Below are positions 25,707 through 34,914 of a stretch of DNA of 64,000 bases, in pieces. Source of the stretch: Myxococcaceae bacterium JPH2 (GTDB lineage: Bacteria; Myxococcota; Myxococcia; Myxococcales; Myxococcaceae); the NCBI GenBank assembly GCA_016458225.1, contig JAEMGR010000007.1:62001-126000 (forward strand), written 5' to 3'. The number at the start of each line of letters is the position of its first letter. Positions within the stretch are counted from its first letter, which is position 1. The translations under genes were made by a program, and so were the position numbers. The notes below the pieces were generated by a model, which was given only the letters and a program-made list of their open reading frames with translations, searched no databases and was not told the origin of the DNA.

Positions 25707-27353
25707 ATGGACTGTGACTGGCTCATCATCGGCTCGGGTTTTGGCGGCAGCGTCAGTGCGTTGCGGCTGACCGAGAAGGGCTACCGGGTGGTGATGCTGG
25801 AGAAGGGCCGCCGCCTCCAGGCCCAGGACTTCCCCAAGACGAACTGGAACCTCAAGCGCTGGCTGTGGATGCCGCAGCTCGGCTGGCGCGGGCTCTTCAA
25901 GATGACGTTCTTCCGCCACGTCACGGTGTTGTCCGGCGTGGGGGTGGGCGGGGGCTCGCTGGTGTACGCGAACACGCTGCCCATCCCAAAGGACGACTTC
26001 TTCGAGGCCCACTCCTGGGGCCACCTGGCGGACTGGAAGACCGAGCTCGGGCCGCACTACGTCACCGCGCGCCGGATGCTCGGCGCCACGCCCAACCCGC
26101 TGCGCACGTATCCGGATCAGGTCCTCGAATCCGTGGGCCAGGACCTGGGCCGCACGGACTTCCAGCCCACCACGGTGGCCGTCTACTTCGGCGAGCCGGG
26201 CGTCACCGTGCCGGACCCCTACTTCCAGGGCGAGGGCCCCGAGCGCACCGGCTGCATCGCCTGTGGCGGCTGCATGCTGGGGTGTCGCCACGGCTCGAAG
26301 AACACGCTCGACAAGAACTACCTCTACCTGGCGGAGCGGCGCGGCCTCACGCTGCACGCGGACACCGAGGCCACCTGGGTGCGCCCGCTGCCTGAGGGTG
26401 GCTACGAGGTCCAGGCGCTCGAGGGCACGGGCTTCTTCCGGACCCGGCGCCGCTTCACCGCGCGGCACGTCATCTTCGCGGGTGGCGTGCTCGGCACCCT
26501 GGATCTGCTCCTCAAGCTCAAGGCGGACCCAGACGGACTGCCGCGCGTGTCGGAGCGCCTGGGCGATGGCGTGCGCACCAACTCCGAGGCGCTCATCGGC
26601 ATCGTCAGCGGTGACCCGAAGCGCGACCTGTCCAAGGGCATCGCCATCGGCTCCATCCTCCACACGGACGCGCACTCGCACCTGGAGCCCGTGCGCTACT
26701 CGGATGGCTCGGGCTTCTTCCGGCTGTTGATGGCGCCGCACGTGGAGGGGCGCACGTTGGTGGCGCGCCTGGGGCGGCTGGCCATGTTGCTGGCCCGTCA
26801 CCCGCTGCGCTTCCTCAAGGCGTGGTTCGTCCCCAACTTCGCCCGGCGCACCATGATTCTTCTCTACATGCGCACGATGGAAGGACACCTGCGGCTGCGT
26901 CGCGGTCGAGGCGTGGCCACGGGGGGGCGCAAGGGGCTCGTCACGGGCTTGCAGGAGGGGCCCGCGCCCACGGCCAACATGCCGGAGGCGTTCGACCTGG
27001 CGCGGCGCGTGTCACAGAAGCTGGATGGCTACGCGATGACGATGGTCAGCGAGACGGTGCTGGGCAGCCCGACCACCGCGCACATCCTGGGCGGCGCGTG
27101 CATGGGCGACTCGGCCGAGACGGGCGTCATCGACCACCGCCACCGCCTCTTCGGCTACGACGGGCTCTACGTGGTGGACGGCTCGGCCATCTCGGCGAAC
27201 CCCGGGGTGAATCCCTCGCTCACCATCACCGCGCTCGCCGAGCGGGCCATGACCTTCATCCCCGCCGCGAAGGAGCGCCCGCGGGGCGACACGGAGGCGC
27301 GAGTGGAGGCGCCGTCCGCGCCGCGGGCACCGCACCTCGCGGCGGGCGGCTGA
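25707..27353 (+). CDS. GMC-family FAD oxidoreductase (cholesterol oxidase-like)
   Basis: 548 residues. The FAD-binding motif opens the protein (DWLIIGSGFGGSVSALRLTE), followed by GVGVGGGSLVYANT. CIACGGCMLGCRHGSKNTLD is the cysteine-rich GMC segment shared with cholesterol-oxidase-like enzymes. The C-terminal signature is HILGGACMGDSAETGVID and LYVVDGSAISANPGVNPSLT with the active-site His/Asn region. It probably oxidises a sterol or other alcohol using oxygen. There is no signal peptide. GGAG lies shortly before the ATG. Confidence 0.9.
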   Translation: MDCDWLIIGSGFGGSVSALRLTEKGYRVVMLEKGRRLQAQDFPKTNWNLKRWLWMPQLGWRGLFKMTFFRHVTVLSGVGVGGGSLVYANTLPIPKDDFFEAHSWGHLADWKTELGPHYVTARRMLGATPNPLRTYPDQVLESVGQDLGRTDFQPTTVAVYFGEPGVTVPDPYFQGEGPERTGCIACGGCMLGCRHGSKNTLDKNYLYLAERRGLTLHADTEATWVRPLPEGGYEVQALEGTGFFRTRRRFTARHVIFAGGVLGTLDLLLKLKADPDGLPRVSERLGDGVRTNSEALIGIVSGDPKRDLSKGIAIGSILHTDAHSHLEPVRYSDGSGFFRLLMAPHVEGRTLVARLGRLAMLLARHPLRFLKAWFVPNFARRTMILLYMRTMEGHLRLRRGRGVATGGRKGLVTGLQEGPAPTANMPEAFDLARRVSQKLDGYAMTMVSETVLGSPTTAHILGGACMGDSAETGVIDHRHRLFGYDGLYVVDGSAISANPGVNPSLTITALAERAMTFIPAAKERPRGDTEARVEAPSAPRAPHLAAGG

Positions 27354-27356
27354 GCC

Positions 27357-27382
27357 GGGAGGAAGGGCGGGCCCTTCCTCCC
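27357..27382. terminator. Bidirectional terminator hairpin
   Basis: GGGAGGAAGGG pairs perfectly with CCCTTCCTCCC over a CGGG loop. It sits four bases past the GMC oxidoreductase stop and ten before the stop of the converging OmpA gene. Confidence 0.75.
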
Positions 27383-27392
27383 GAGCCGAGCA

Positions 27393-27908
27393 CTACAGCC
27401 GGACCTGCACTTCGTAGCGGCGGTTCTTGGCCTTCTTGGCCTCGGTGTTGTCCGGCTTCACGAGCAGCTTCTCGGAGCCGTAGCCCACCGCCTTGATTTC
27501 GCCGCGGGGGATGCCGCGCGCGACCAGCTCCTTGACGATGGTCTCGGCGCGGTCCTCGCTGAGCTTCTTGTTCTTCGCGGCGTCACCGGTGGAGTCGGTG
27601 TGGCCGGCGACCTCGAAGGTGTAGCTCTTGGCGCCCGCGCCATCGAGCTGCTTCTTGGCATCGACCAGCGCGGCGGTGAGCTTCTTCAGTCGGTCGCCGC
27701 AGCCGGGCGCCAGCTCGGCGGTGCCCGTCTTGAAGCTGCACTGGTTCTTGCGCGCATCTTCGAGCAGCTTGGTGTTGACGCGCTTCTCCACCGTGGCCTT
27801 GCCCGCGTCGCCCGCCGCCTTCTTGAACTGGTCGAGCGCGCCCTGCGCCCCGGCCACTCCGGGAACGGCCAGCAGGGACACGGCGATGCACAGTGCCTTG
27901 AGCTTCAT
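27393..27908 (-). CDS. Small OmpA-domain protein
   Basis: 171 residues. The signal peptide is MKLKALCIAVSLLAVPGVAG with likely cleavage after AQG or AGA. A short helical segment follows, then an OmpA C-terminal domain with FEVAGHTDSTGDAAKNKKLS, EDRAETIVKELVARGIP, VGYGSEKL and KNRRYEVQV; the Asp and Arg that bind diaminopimelate are present. No lipobox, so it is probably a soluble periplasmic peptidoglycan-binding protein. The start has GGAGG nine bases ahead. It diverges from dgt. Confidence 0.9.
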   Translation of the reverse strand: MKLKALCIAVSLLAVPGVAGAQGALDQFKKAAGDAGKATVEKRVNTKLLEDARKNQCSFKTGTAELAPGCGDRLKKLTAALVDAKKQLDGAGAKSYTFEVAGHTDSTGDAAKNKKLSEDRAETIVKELVARGIPRGEIKAVGYGSEKLLVKPDNTEAKKAKNRRYEVQVRL

Positions 27909-28106
27909 GTTCGGATGCCTCCAAGTTCCGGGTTCTGACTGGAACGGGGCGCAAGGCTGCCCACGCGGTGGCGCCGCGTCCAGCCCCATCATGCCCGTCC
28001 CCTCGCGGGGGAGCCGGCCGTGGCGTGGCGGACGGGCCGTGAAACTTGCCTCGCCTCGCGGCCAGCGCACGATTCGCCGCTCGGCGCGCAAGGAGGCGAG
28101 GCCCCC

Positions 28107-29552
28107 ATGAGTGACACCCCCCGGACGGACATCTGGCGACGGCTCCTGTCGGGCCATCGCGTGGGAGCGGAGCCCAAGCCGGAGTCCGCCTCGCCCCAGC
28201 CCGCTTCCGCCGAGGAGCGGCTGCTCCCGGATGAGCGCACCGACTACGACCGCGACTACGACCGCATCGTCTTCTCCAGCGAGTTCCGCTGCCTGCACGA
28301 CAAGACGCAGGTGTTTCCCCTCTCGTCGAGCGACTACACACGCACGCGGTTGACCCACAGCATCGAGGCCTCGTGCGTCGGCCGTTCTCTTGGACAGCTC
28401 GCGGGGCGTCACCTGCGCGCGAGCGGCGTGGACGTGGAGCCCTCGCACCTGGGCACCATCGTGGCGGCGGGATGTCTGGCACATGACATTGGCAACCCGC
28501 CCTTCGGCCACTCGGGCGAGTCGGCCATCCAGCACTGGGTGGAGCAGCGGCTGGCCGCTCCTGGCTCGCCCTGGCCCGAGCGCTTCGCGTCTCCAGCGGA
28601 GCGCACGGACCTCACGCTCTTCGAGGGCAACGCGCAGGGCTTCCGCATCCTCACCCGGCTCCAGTCGCGGGAGCGACGAGGGGGGCTGCGCTACACCGCG
28701 GCGCTGCTCGGCGCGATGGGCAAGTACCCCCGGCCCTCGGTGTTGCCGGGCGAGCGGGCGCGCCGCGAAGGCTTCGTGTCCGAGAAGAAGTTCGGTTACT
28801 TCCAGGACGACGTCGAGCTGGCGCTGGAGGCGTATCGCGCGGTGGGGTTGGTGGAGCGCGAGCCGGGCGTCTTCTCCCGGCACCCGCTGGCCTTCCTCGT
28901 CGAGGCGGCGGACGACATCTGCTACGCGGTCATCGACCTGGAGGACTCCGCGAAGCTGGGACTCGTTCCGATGGAGCGAGCCTGCGAACTCCTGGAGGCC
29001 GTGCTGCCGCCGAAGCACGGGAGCCGCGCGCCGCATTCGCATGGAGAGACGCGCATGGCCCAGGCTCGGGCGCGCGCCATTGGCCTGCTCATCCCCGCGT
29101 GCGTGACGGCCTTCCTGGAGCATGTGTCAGAGATGGAGGCGGGGCGCTTCGAGGCGCCGCTCGTCTCCGTGCTGCCCGAGGTCCGCGAACAGTTGAAGGC
29201 CATCAAGGATGTCACGCGCGCGCATGGCTATGAGAGCGAGCGCGTGCTTCAGATTGAGAGCGCGGGCTTCAAGACGCTGGGCGGCCTCTTGGACATGTTC
29301 GCGGGCGCGGTGGTGACGGACGCGCCGAACAAGGAGGAGCGCAAGCTGCGCCAGCTCCTGCCGGTGGAGTCCTTCCAGCGGCCCGAGCACGCGGAGGTGG
29401 ATCGGCGGAGTCCCCCGAGTCGCGACGAGGCCATCCGTCGCCTGACGCCGTACCAGCGCCTGCTGTGCGTGACGGACTCCATCTCCGGGATGACGGATGG
29501 GTTCGCGGTGGAGCTGTTCCAGCGCCTGTCTGGCATCAAGCTCCCCACGTAG
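28107..29552 (+). CDS. dgt: dGTP triphosphohydrolase
   Basis: 481 residues. The HD-domain metal ligands are in TRTRLTHSIEASCVGRSLGQ and AAGCLAHDIGNPPFGHSGE, with a later LVEAADDICYAVIDLED providing the last ligand. This layout, together with DYDRIVFSSEFRCLHDKTQVF near the N terminus, is that of Dgt enzymes that hydrolyse dGTP to deoxyguanosine and triphosphate. AAGGAGG precedes the chosen ATG. The histidine kinase gene follows after 59 bases on the same strand. Confidence 0.94.
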   Translation: MSDTPRTDIWRRLLSGHRVGAEPKPESASPQPASAEERLLPDERTDYDRDYDRIVFSSEFRCLHDKTQVFPLSSSDYTRTRLTHSIEASCVGRSLGQLAGRHLRASGVDVEPSHLGTIVAAGCLAHDIGNPPFGHSGESAIQHWVEQRLAAPGSPWPERFASPAERTDLTLFEGNAQGFRILTRLQSRERRGGLRYTAALLGAMGKYPRPSVLPGERARREGFVSEKKFGYFQDDVELALEAYRAVGLVEREPGVFSRHPLAFLVEAADDICYAVIDLEDSAKLGLVPMERACELLEAVLPPKHGSRAPHSHGETRMAQARARAIGLLIPACVTAFLEHVSEMEAGRFEAPLVSVLPEVREQLKAIKDVTRAHGYESERVLQIESAGFKTLGGLLDMFAGAVVTDAPNKEERKLRQLLPVESFQRPEHAEVDRRSPPSRDEAIRRLTPYQRLLCVTDSISGMTDGFAVELFQRLSGIKLPT

Positions 29553-29611
29553 CCACAAGGCAGGCACGACTGCTGCGCGGCATCGCGGGCTCCGGTAGAG
29601 TTCGGAGCACC

Positions 29612-30736
29612 GTGTCCTCTTCCGTCGTCGCACCCGAGCGCTCCTGGCGCCGCTGGGCATGGCTCGTCACCGTGTGGTCGGTGCCGGCGCTGTCCTCCGT
29701 CCTGGAGACGTACACCTTTCGTCGCGGCGACTTGCCGCTGTGGCGTGCCTTCGGCTCGCAGGCTCCCGCCTGGTACGTGTGGGTGCCCGCCACGCCGTGG
29801 CTCTTCGCGCTCGCGCGGATGTGGCAACTGAAGCGCCCGCTGCGTGCTCAGGCCGTGCTCGTTCAGCTCCTGGCGCTCGGTGGCATCAGCGGTGGGTTCG
29901 CGCTCGTCTATGCGGCGTGCGGCCTTCAGTTCGGCCTCATGCCGTCGGGGGCCATGCCTCCGTTCCTGTCGTACTTCCTGCGCTCGTGGCTCGGGTGGCT
30001 CCCGATGATGGCCATGGCGCAGGCCGCGGTGCTGGCGCTGGCCCACGCGCAAGGAGAGTCCCAGCGGGCGCGCGCGCAGGAGCAGCAGGCGGCGCGGCTG
30101 GCCGCGCAGCTCTCGGAGTCGCGGCTCCAGGCACTCCAGGCACAGCTCCACCCGCACTTCCTCTTCAACACGCTCAACGCCATCGTCGTGCTGGTGCGCG
30201 AGCGCGAGACGGACGCGGCGGCGCGGATGCTCGTCCAGCTGAGTGAGCTGCTCCGGCAGTTCCTCCGCCAGGGCGCGGCGCAGGAGGTCACCCTGCGCGA
30301 AGAGGTGGCGGTGCTCGAGCGCTATCTGGAACTCCAGGGGTTGCGCTTCGCGGACCGGCTGCGCGTGCAATGGGACGTGGCGCCCGAGTTGATGACGGCG
30401 CGCGTCCCGTACCTCGTGCTCCAGCCCTTGGTGGAGAACGCCTTGCGACACGGCATTGGCGCGCGAACCGCTGCGGGCGCGCTGGCCATCCAGGCGCGAC
30501 GAGACGGCGAGCGCTTGGAGTTGGTGGTGCGCGACGATGGTCCTGGATTGCCTCAGGGATTCGATGCGGCGCGTAGCTCCGGCATTGGATTGGCGAACAC
30601 GCGGGCTCGCCTGTCTCAGCTCTATGGCGAGGCCGGTGTGCTGAGCGTCAGTGCTGCGCCGGGCACTGGCACCGAGGCGCGCGTCCTGCTGCCCCTGGTC
30701 TGGGAGTCGCGGTCCGCCGAGGCCGCCCATGCCTGA
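29612..30736 (+). CDS. LytS/YehU-type membrane histidine kinase
   Basis: 374 residues with a GTG start and GGAG five bases before it. Four hydrophobic segments in the first 150 residues are followed by a short coiled coil, the His_kinase box LQAQLHPHFLFNTLNAIVVL, and an HATPase domain with LVENALRHGIG, RDDGPGLPQG and GIGLANTRARLSQLYG. This is the LytS/HPK8 arrangement. Its stop overlaps the LytTR regulator gene by eight bases, so the two form a coupled pair. Its signal is unknown. Confidence 0.93.
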   Translation: MSSSVVAPERSWRRWAWLVTVWSVPALSSVLETYTFRRGDLPLWRAFGSQAPAWYVWVPATPWLFALARMWQLKRPLRAQAVLVQLLALGGISGGFALVYAACGLQFGLMPSGAMPPFLSYFLRSWLGWLPMMAMAQAAVLALAHAQGESQRARAQEQQAARLAAQLSESRLQALQAQLHPHFLFNTLNAIVVLVRERETDAAARMLVQLSELLRQFLRQGAAQEVTLREEVAVLERYLELQGLRFADRLRVQWDVAPELMTARVPYLVLQPLVENALRHGIGARTAAGALAIQARRDGERLELVVRDDGPGLPQGFDAARSSGIGLANTRARLSQLYGEAGVLSVSAAPGTGTEARVLLPLVWESRSAEAAHA

Positions 30737-31529
30737 GCTGCGGGTGCTGCTGGTGGATGACGAGCCGCTGGCGCGGAAGGGACTGCGGCAGGCCCTCGCG
30801 CGCCATCCGGATGTCGAGGTCTGCGGCGAGTGTCGCGATGGTCGCGAGGCCGTGGAGTCCATCCATGCGCTGCGCCCTCACCTGGTGCTGCTCGACGTGC
30901 AGATGCCGGAGTTGGATGGCTTCGGGGTGCTGCGCGCGGTGGGACCGGAGCACATGCCGGCGGTCATCTTCGTCACCGCGTTCGATGCGTTCGCCGTGCG
31001 CGCCTTCGACGTGCACGCGGTGGACTATCTGGTGAAGCCCTTCGCGGACGAGCGATTCGACGCGGCGCTGGCGCGCGCGCGGCAGCGTCTGCGCGTGGGC
31101 GAGGCGGCGGAGCTGGGGCGGAAGCTCGCGTCACTGCTTGCCGAGACACCGACTGCGCCCACGGTGACTCCGGCCTCGCCACGACAGGCTGAGTCACCGG
31201 AGCGGCTGCTCGTGCGGGTGGGGACGCGCTCGGTGCTGGTGTCCGTCGCGGACATCGAGTGGATCGAAGCGGACGACTACTGCGTCACGCTCCACGCGGG
31301 CGACAAGTCCCACGTCTTGCGCGAGAGCCTGTCCGCGCTGGAGGCGCGGTTGGATCCCGAGCGCTTCGTGCGCATCCACCGCTCGGCGCTCGTGAACCTG
31401 GAGCGCATCCGGGAGGTGCACCGCCCGAGCCCCACCGAGCAGGTGGTGGTGCTGGACTCGGGGCAGCGGCTGCCGGTGAGCCGCAGTCGCCGCGAGCACT
31501 TGGAGCGGCGACTGGGCCGGGCTCGCTAG
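30729..31529 (+). CDS. LytTR-family response regulator
   Basis: 266 residues. The REC domain has LVDDEPLARKGLRQAL, Asp56 in LVLLDVQMPELDG, IFVTAFDAFAV and YLVKPF. A 40-residue linker leads to a LytTR DNA-binding domain with VADIEWIEADDYCVTLHAGD, LRESLSALEARL, FVRIHRSALVNLERIREVH and LPVSRSRREHLERRL. It is the cognate partner of the overlapping upstream kinase. LytTR proteins bind tandem short direct repeats upstream of target promoters. Confidence 0.95.
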   Translation: MPELRVLLVDDEPLARKGLRQALARHPDVEVCGECRDGREAVESIHALRPHLVLLDVQMPELDGFGVLRAVGPEHMPAVIFVTAFDAFAVRAFDVHAVDYLVKPFADERFDAALARARQRLRVGEAAELGRKLASLLAETPTAPTVTPASPRQAESPERLLVRVGTRSVLVSVADIEWIEADDYCVTLHAGDKSHVLRESLSALEARLDPERFVRIHRSALVNLERIREVHRPSPTEQVVVLDSGQRLPVSRSRREHLERRLGRAR

Positions 31530-33067
31530 CCGCCCGACGGCGGAGTGGGCGGCGCGACGGGTGCGCGGGCTTGCTCCACGGCCTGGACGAGCGTGGCCCA
31601 GTCCGTGGGGCCCAGGTGCATGCCGAAGACGCGGCCCACCTCCAGCTTCTCGCGAGCGGCGACCTCCTGCGTTTCGGCGAGCTGCTGCGGCATGGCGAGC
31701 GCCCCGGTCTGCGCGGGCTGAACCAGGTCGCTGGTGTAGAGCAAGCGGTGCTCCGGCAGCCACGCGAAGAGCATGCGCTCGCCCGTCTCGGTGCGGACGG
31801 GGATGAGTTCAATGCGATTCTTGCCCGTGCCCAGCACGGTGCGGCGCGAGAGGGCCTGGAGCTTCGCGGCGCGCGGGGCTCGGGCGAGTGCGTCGGGGAC
31901 GGTGAGGCGCGGCGCCTTCAACAGGCGCTCGACCAGCGGGCGGTTGAGGTCGAGCACTTGAAAGGGAATGCCGCGCGCGGCGTACTCGCGCAGACCGCCG
32001 ATGTGTGGCCACGCGTCGCTGGTGGAGACCACGGCCTTCACCTTCTGGCCGGGGAACCGCCTGGCGACTTCCTCCATCACCTTCGCCGAGTAGCCCGAGG
32101 TGAGCGGCGCCTCCAGCACCACGATGCCGTCCTCCTGCTGGACGAGCGCCACGTTCCATCGCCCAGGAATCTGCACGACGCCGGGCGCGACCTCGACGGG
32201 CGCGCTCCCTGGCAGGCCCAGGGGCATTCCCTCCAGCGTGCGCGTGGCGCGCTCAGCGAAGCCCTTCGTCACCGCCTCGGGCACGGCGAAGACCTTCTCG
32301 TCGAGCGGCGCATCCAGCGTCACGGCGGTCACCGTCTGCGAGTGGTACGCGACGCCATTGCGCTCCCAATCCCAGCCGCGCGGATAGCGCAGTCCACCGG
32401 GCTCCAGGGACCACGACTGGAAGGTGAGCACCGTGCGCACGTCACCCCAGATGTTCCAGAACAGGTCCTCGGGGTGGGCCTCCACGCGCTCCACGGCGGT
32501 GGGCAGGGCGGTGTTCGCGTTGAGGAACAGGCGCACGCGCGCCGCGCCCTGACGGAAGGCCACCACGTGGTGCGGGACGTCCTGCATCACCGCGTCCGGT
32601 TCGGCGCGCAGGTCGCTTGCGTCCAGCGCGATGAGGAGCACGCGCTCAGGGGCGGTGTCGAGTCGCTCGCGCAGGTCCTGGGCCTGCGCGGTGCCCGCGG
32701 GACGCATCTGTCCCTCTCGCTCCATGGCCGCCACTCCGTCGACGAACACCTGGCTGAGTGGGGTCCACGTGGGGAGCGGGGCGCCTCGGGCTTCGCAGTG
32801 CTGGTGCAGTCGTCCCCGCCGCAGGTCGCGCACCTCGTCGAACTGCTCGTAGGCGACGAGGAACGGCGGAGTCGGGCGCTCGGACTGCTCCAGCAGGTTC
32901 CAGTGCCCCACGCCCTGCAGGCGCAGGCTGCCGAGGTTCCGGAGGCGCGCCTCGCCGCCCATGGCTTCCAAGGCGGCCTGGACGTGGGCCCGAGCGACCG
33001 CGTCCGAGGCCGAGGCCGGTCGCGCGAGCAGGAGGAGGGTGATGACGCAGAAGAGCGGGGTTCTCAT
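31526..33067 (-). CDS. Exported metallo-beta-lactamase-like protein with altered metal motif
   Basis: 513 residues with a signal peptide (MRTPLFCVITLLLLARPASA). The first half is a beta-rich domain. The second half resembles an MBL fold: VEVAPGVVQIPGRWNVALVQ, IVVLEAPLTSGYSAKVMEEV, KAVVSTSDAWPHIGGLREYA and MLFAWLPEHRLLYTSDLVQP. Where true MBLs have HxHxDH this protein has STSDAWPH, so only the last His is kept and normal zinc binding is doubtful. It shares a CTAG with the stop codon of the converging LytTR gene. Function unknown. Confidence 0.75.
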   Translation of the reverse strand: MRTPLFCVITLLLLARPASASDAVARAHVQAALEAMGGEARLRNLGSLRLQGVGHWNLLEQSERPTPPFLVAYEQFDEVRDLRRGRLHQHCEARGAPLPTWTPLSQVFVDGVAAMEREGQMRPAGTAQAQDLRERLDTAPERVLLIALDASDLRAEPDAVMQDVPHHVVAFRQGAARVRLFLNANTALPTAVERVEAHPEDLFWNIWGDVRTVLTFQSWSLEPGGLRYPRGWDWERNGVAYHSQTVTAVTLDAPLDEKVFAVPEAVTKGFAERATRTLEGMPLGLPGSAPVEVAPGVVQIPGRWNVALVQQEDGIVVLEAPLTSGYSAKVMEEVARRFPGQKVKAVVSTSDAWPHIGGLREYAARGIPFQVLDLNRPLVERLLKAPRLTVPDALARAPRAAKLQALSRRTVLGTGKNRIELIPVRTETGERMLFAWLPEHRLLYTSDLVQPAQTGALAMPQQLAETQEVAAREKLEVGRVFGMHLGPTDWATLVQAVEQARAPVAPPTPPSGG

Positions 33068-33182
33068 GCGCCGGACGATGGCGCACCTCGAACCTGTCGC
33101 TCGGGGGCATGCAGCGAGCGCGCGGCGGCGTGCGGCGAACGGTTCGTCGCGCGCGGTGAACGGCAGAGGACGGGGAGGGCCC

Positions 33183-33857
33183 TCAGTCGCCGCTGACCGC
33201 GAGCTGCCAGTCACCCGAGGGGCTGATGCCCACGCGCAGGCCCAGGTAGCTCTTGGCCTTCTTCATGGAGCGCACCTGCACCTCGGGATAGAGCCCTTGG
33301 AGGGCATCGAACTCCTTCGCGGTGGCGCCCTCGCGCGCGGCGGTGGGCCACAGGTAGAGCTGCCCCTGCTTCACGTAAGGCATGTTGAGCACGCGCACGA
33401 GGCGGCCAAGGATGGGATCGCCCTTGGCTTCCTCCATGTCGCGCCAGTACGCGGCGACGTCGGGCGCGCTGCCGAAGGTGAAGCGCAGTCCGCGGCCATG
33501 TTCGTCCGCCAGCTTCGCGAGCTCCGCGTAGTCACAGGACACCGCGGCCGCGACGATGCGGCGGCGCATGTCTTCCACCAGCGGGGGCAGGGCGGGCTTC
33601 GCCGGCTTCGGCGTGGCGCTCATCCCGCTCGCGGAGCACGTCGACGAGGTGCCGGCGTCCGTGCCCGATGTGCCGACCGGGCCGGCATCGGCCAACCCCG
33701 CGTCTGGTTCTCCGAGGGGCGACGCCGCGTGTTCTCTCGGCGCGGCGGCCCCCGCGTCCGCTTCGGCCGAGGTGCCGGGCGACGGCGTGCGCGGCGATTC
33801 CTTGCAGGCGGTGCAGAGGGCGAAGACACAGGCGGCGACGAGGGCGGTGCGGTTCAT
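33183..33857 (-). CDS. Lipoprotein of unknown function
   Basis: 224 residues from MNRTALVAACVFALCTACKE, with lipobox LCTAC. An 80-residue Ala/Gly/Ser/Asp/Thr-rich linker leads to a compact C-terminal domain (LVEDMRRRIVAAAVSCDYAE, GLRFTFGSAPDVAAYWRDME, LVRVLNMPYVKQGQLYLWPT, SYLGLRVGISPSGDWQLAV). This resembles small NTF2-like or SH3-like envelope domains, but I do not recognise the family. It is likely at the outer membrane. Confidence 0.75.
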   Translation of the reverse strand: MNRTALVAACVFALCTACKESPRTPSPGTSAEADAGAAAPREHAASPLGEPDAGLADAGPVGTSGTDAGTSSTCSASGMSATPKPAKPALPPLVEDMRRRIVAAAVSCDYAELAKLADEHGRGLRFTFGSAPDVAAYWRDMEEAKGDPILGRLVRVLNMPYVKQGQLYLWPTAAREGATAKEFDALQGLYPEVQVRSMKKAKSYLGLRVGISPSGDWQLAVSGD

Positions 33858-33924
33858 GGCGGGGGCGTTGTAGCCCACCGCTTCCGCGCGGGAAGACCTC
33901 AAGCGGCCATGTGTACAGCAGTCT

Positions 33925-34146
33925 TCAAGTCCCGCCCTTGGGGCTCTCGATGACGACGGAGAACGGGTCGAACGCCTCGTCCTTCTTCTTCTGTGGGGGC
34001 GTGGGCATCCCGAACTCGCCCGTGGGGTGCGAGGGGCGCACGGACGTGTACGGATCAATCTTCACGGGGACCCCGAACACCTTGGGGTTCTTCTTCACTT
34101 CGCGAACTTGACCGAACGGCTGGGGCGCCACCTTGTCGTCGCTCAT
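33925..34146 (-). CDS. Small conserved-looking hypothetical protein
   Basis: 73 residues starting MSDDKVAPQPFGQVREVKKN. The segments FGVPVKIDPYTSVRPSHPTG and PQKKKDEAFDPFSVVIESPK are of normal composition for an expressed soluble protein. GGAGG lies very close to the ATG. No transmembrane segment or known domain. It lies 67 bases upstream of the lipoprotein gene and could share its transcript. Confidence 0.6.
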   Translation of the reverse strand: MSDDKVAPQPFGQVREVKKNPKVFGVPVKIDPYTSVRPSHPTGEFGMPTPPQKKKDEAFDPFSVVIESPKGGT

Positions 34147-34232
34147 GCCCTCCAGCCTACCGCGCGAGCGGACTGTCCGTACGTCCACACCAGGACTTGG
34201 GTTGAGGCGGACTCGGGGCGATACTCCGCGCC

Positions 34233-34907
34233 ATGTGCGGCCGTGTCACCGTCCAGACGTCACCCCAGCAACTCGTCGAGGAGCTTGGCCTCCTCGGGGT
34301 CCGGGCCTCCTTGGAGCGCCCTCGCTACAACCTGTCGCCCACGCAACAGATGCCGGTGGTGCCCAATGACGGCGCGCGCATGTTGGATGCGTTCCGTTGG
34401 GGCCTCATCCCCTCGTGGGCGAAGGACGCCTCCATTGGCAACAAGCTCATCAACGCGCGCGCGGAGACGGTGGCGGAGAAGCCCAGCTTCCGCTCCGCGC
34501 TGAAGCGCCGTCGGTGCCTCGTGTTGGTGGATGGCTGGTACGAGTGGAAGCAGACCACCAAGCCCAAGACTCCGTTCCTGTTCCGTCGCCGAGACGGGAA
34601 GCCCATCGCGTTGGCGGGGCTCTGGGAGGAGTGGACGGCGCCGGACACGGGCGAAGTCCTCCGCACGTGCACCGTCATCACCACGGGCCCCAACGCCTTG
34701 ATGGCGCCCATCCATGACCGGATGCCCGTCATCCTCGCGCCCGAGGCTCGGGAGGTGTGGCTCCGCCCCGAGCCGCAGGAGTCCGCCGCGCTGCTGCCGC
34801 TGCTGGTGCCCGCGTCGGGTGATGCGCTGGAGGCCTACGAGGTGGCGCGGGTGGTGAACTCGCCCGCGAACGACGTGCCGGAGTGCGTGGCGCGCGTGGC
34901 CGCCTGA
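34233..34907 (+). CDS. SRAP/HMCES-type abasic-site processing protein
   Basis: 224 residues. The catalytic Cys2 directly follows the start (MCGRVTVQTSPQQL). RYNLSPTQQMPVV, RWGLIPSWAKD, NARAETVAEKPSFRSALKRR, LVDGWYEWK (active-site Glu), LAGLWEEW, TCTVITTGPN and IHDRMPVIL (active-site His) are all present. SRAP proteins (YedK in E. coli) form a stable crosslink with abasic sites in single-stranded DNA. It is complete and compact. Confidence 0.94.
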   Translation: MCGRVTVQTSPQQLVEELGLLGVRASLERPRYNLSPTQQMPVVPNDGARMLDAFRWGLIPSWAKDASIGNKLINARAETVAEKPSFRSALKRRRCLVLVDGWYEWKQTTKPKTPFLFRRRDGKPIALAGLWEEWTAPDTGEVLRTCTVITTGPNALMAPIHDRMPVILAPEAREVWLRPEPQESAALLPLLVPASGDALEAYEVARVVNSPANDVPECVARVAA

Positions 34908-34914
34908 GGCTCCG

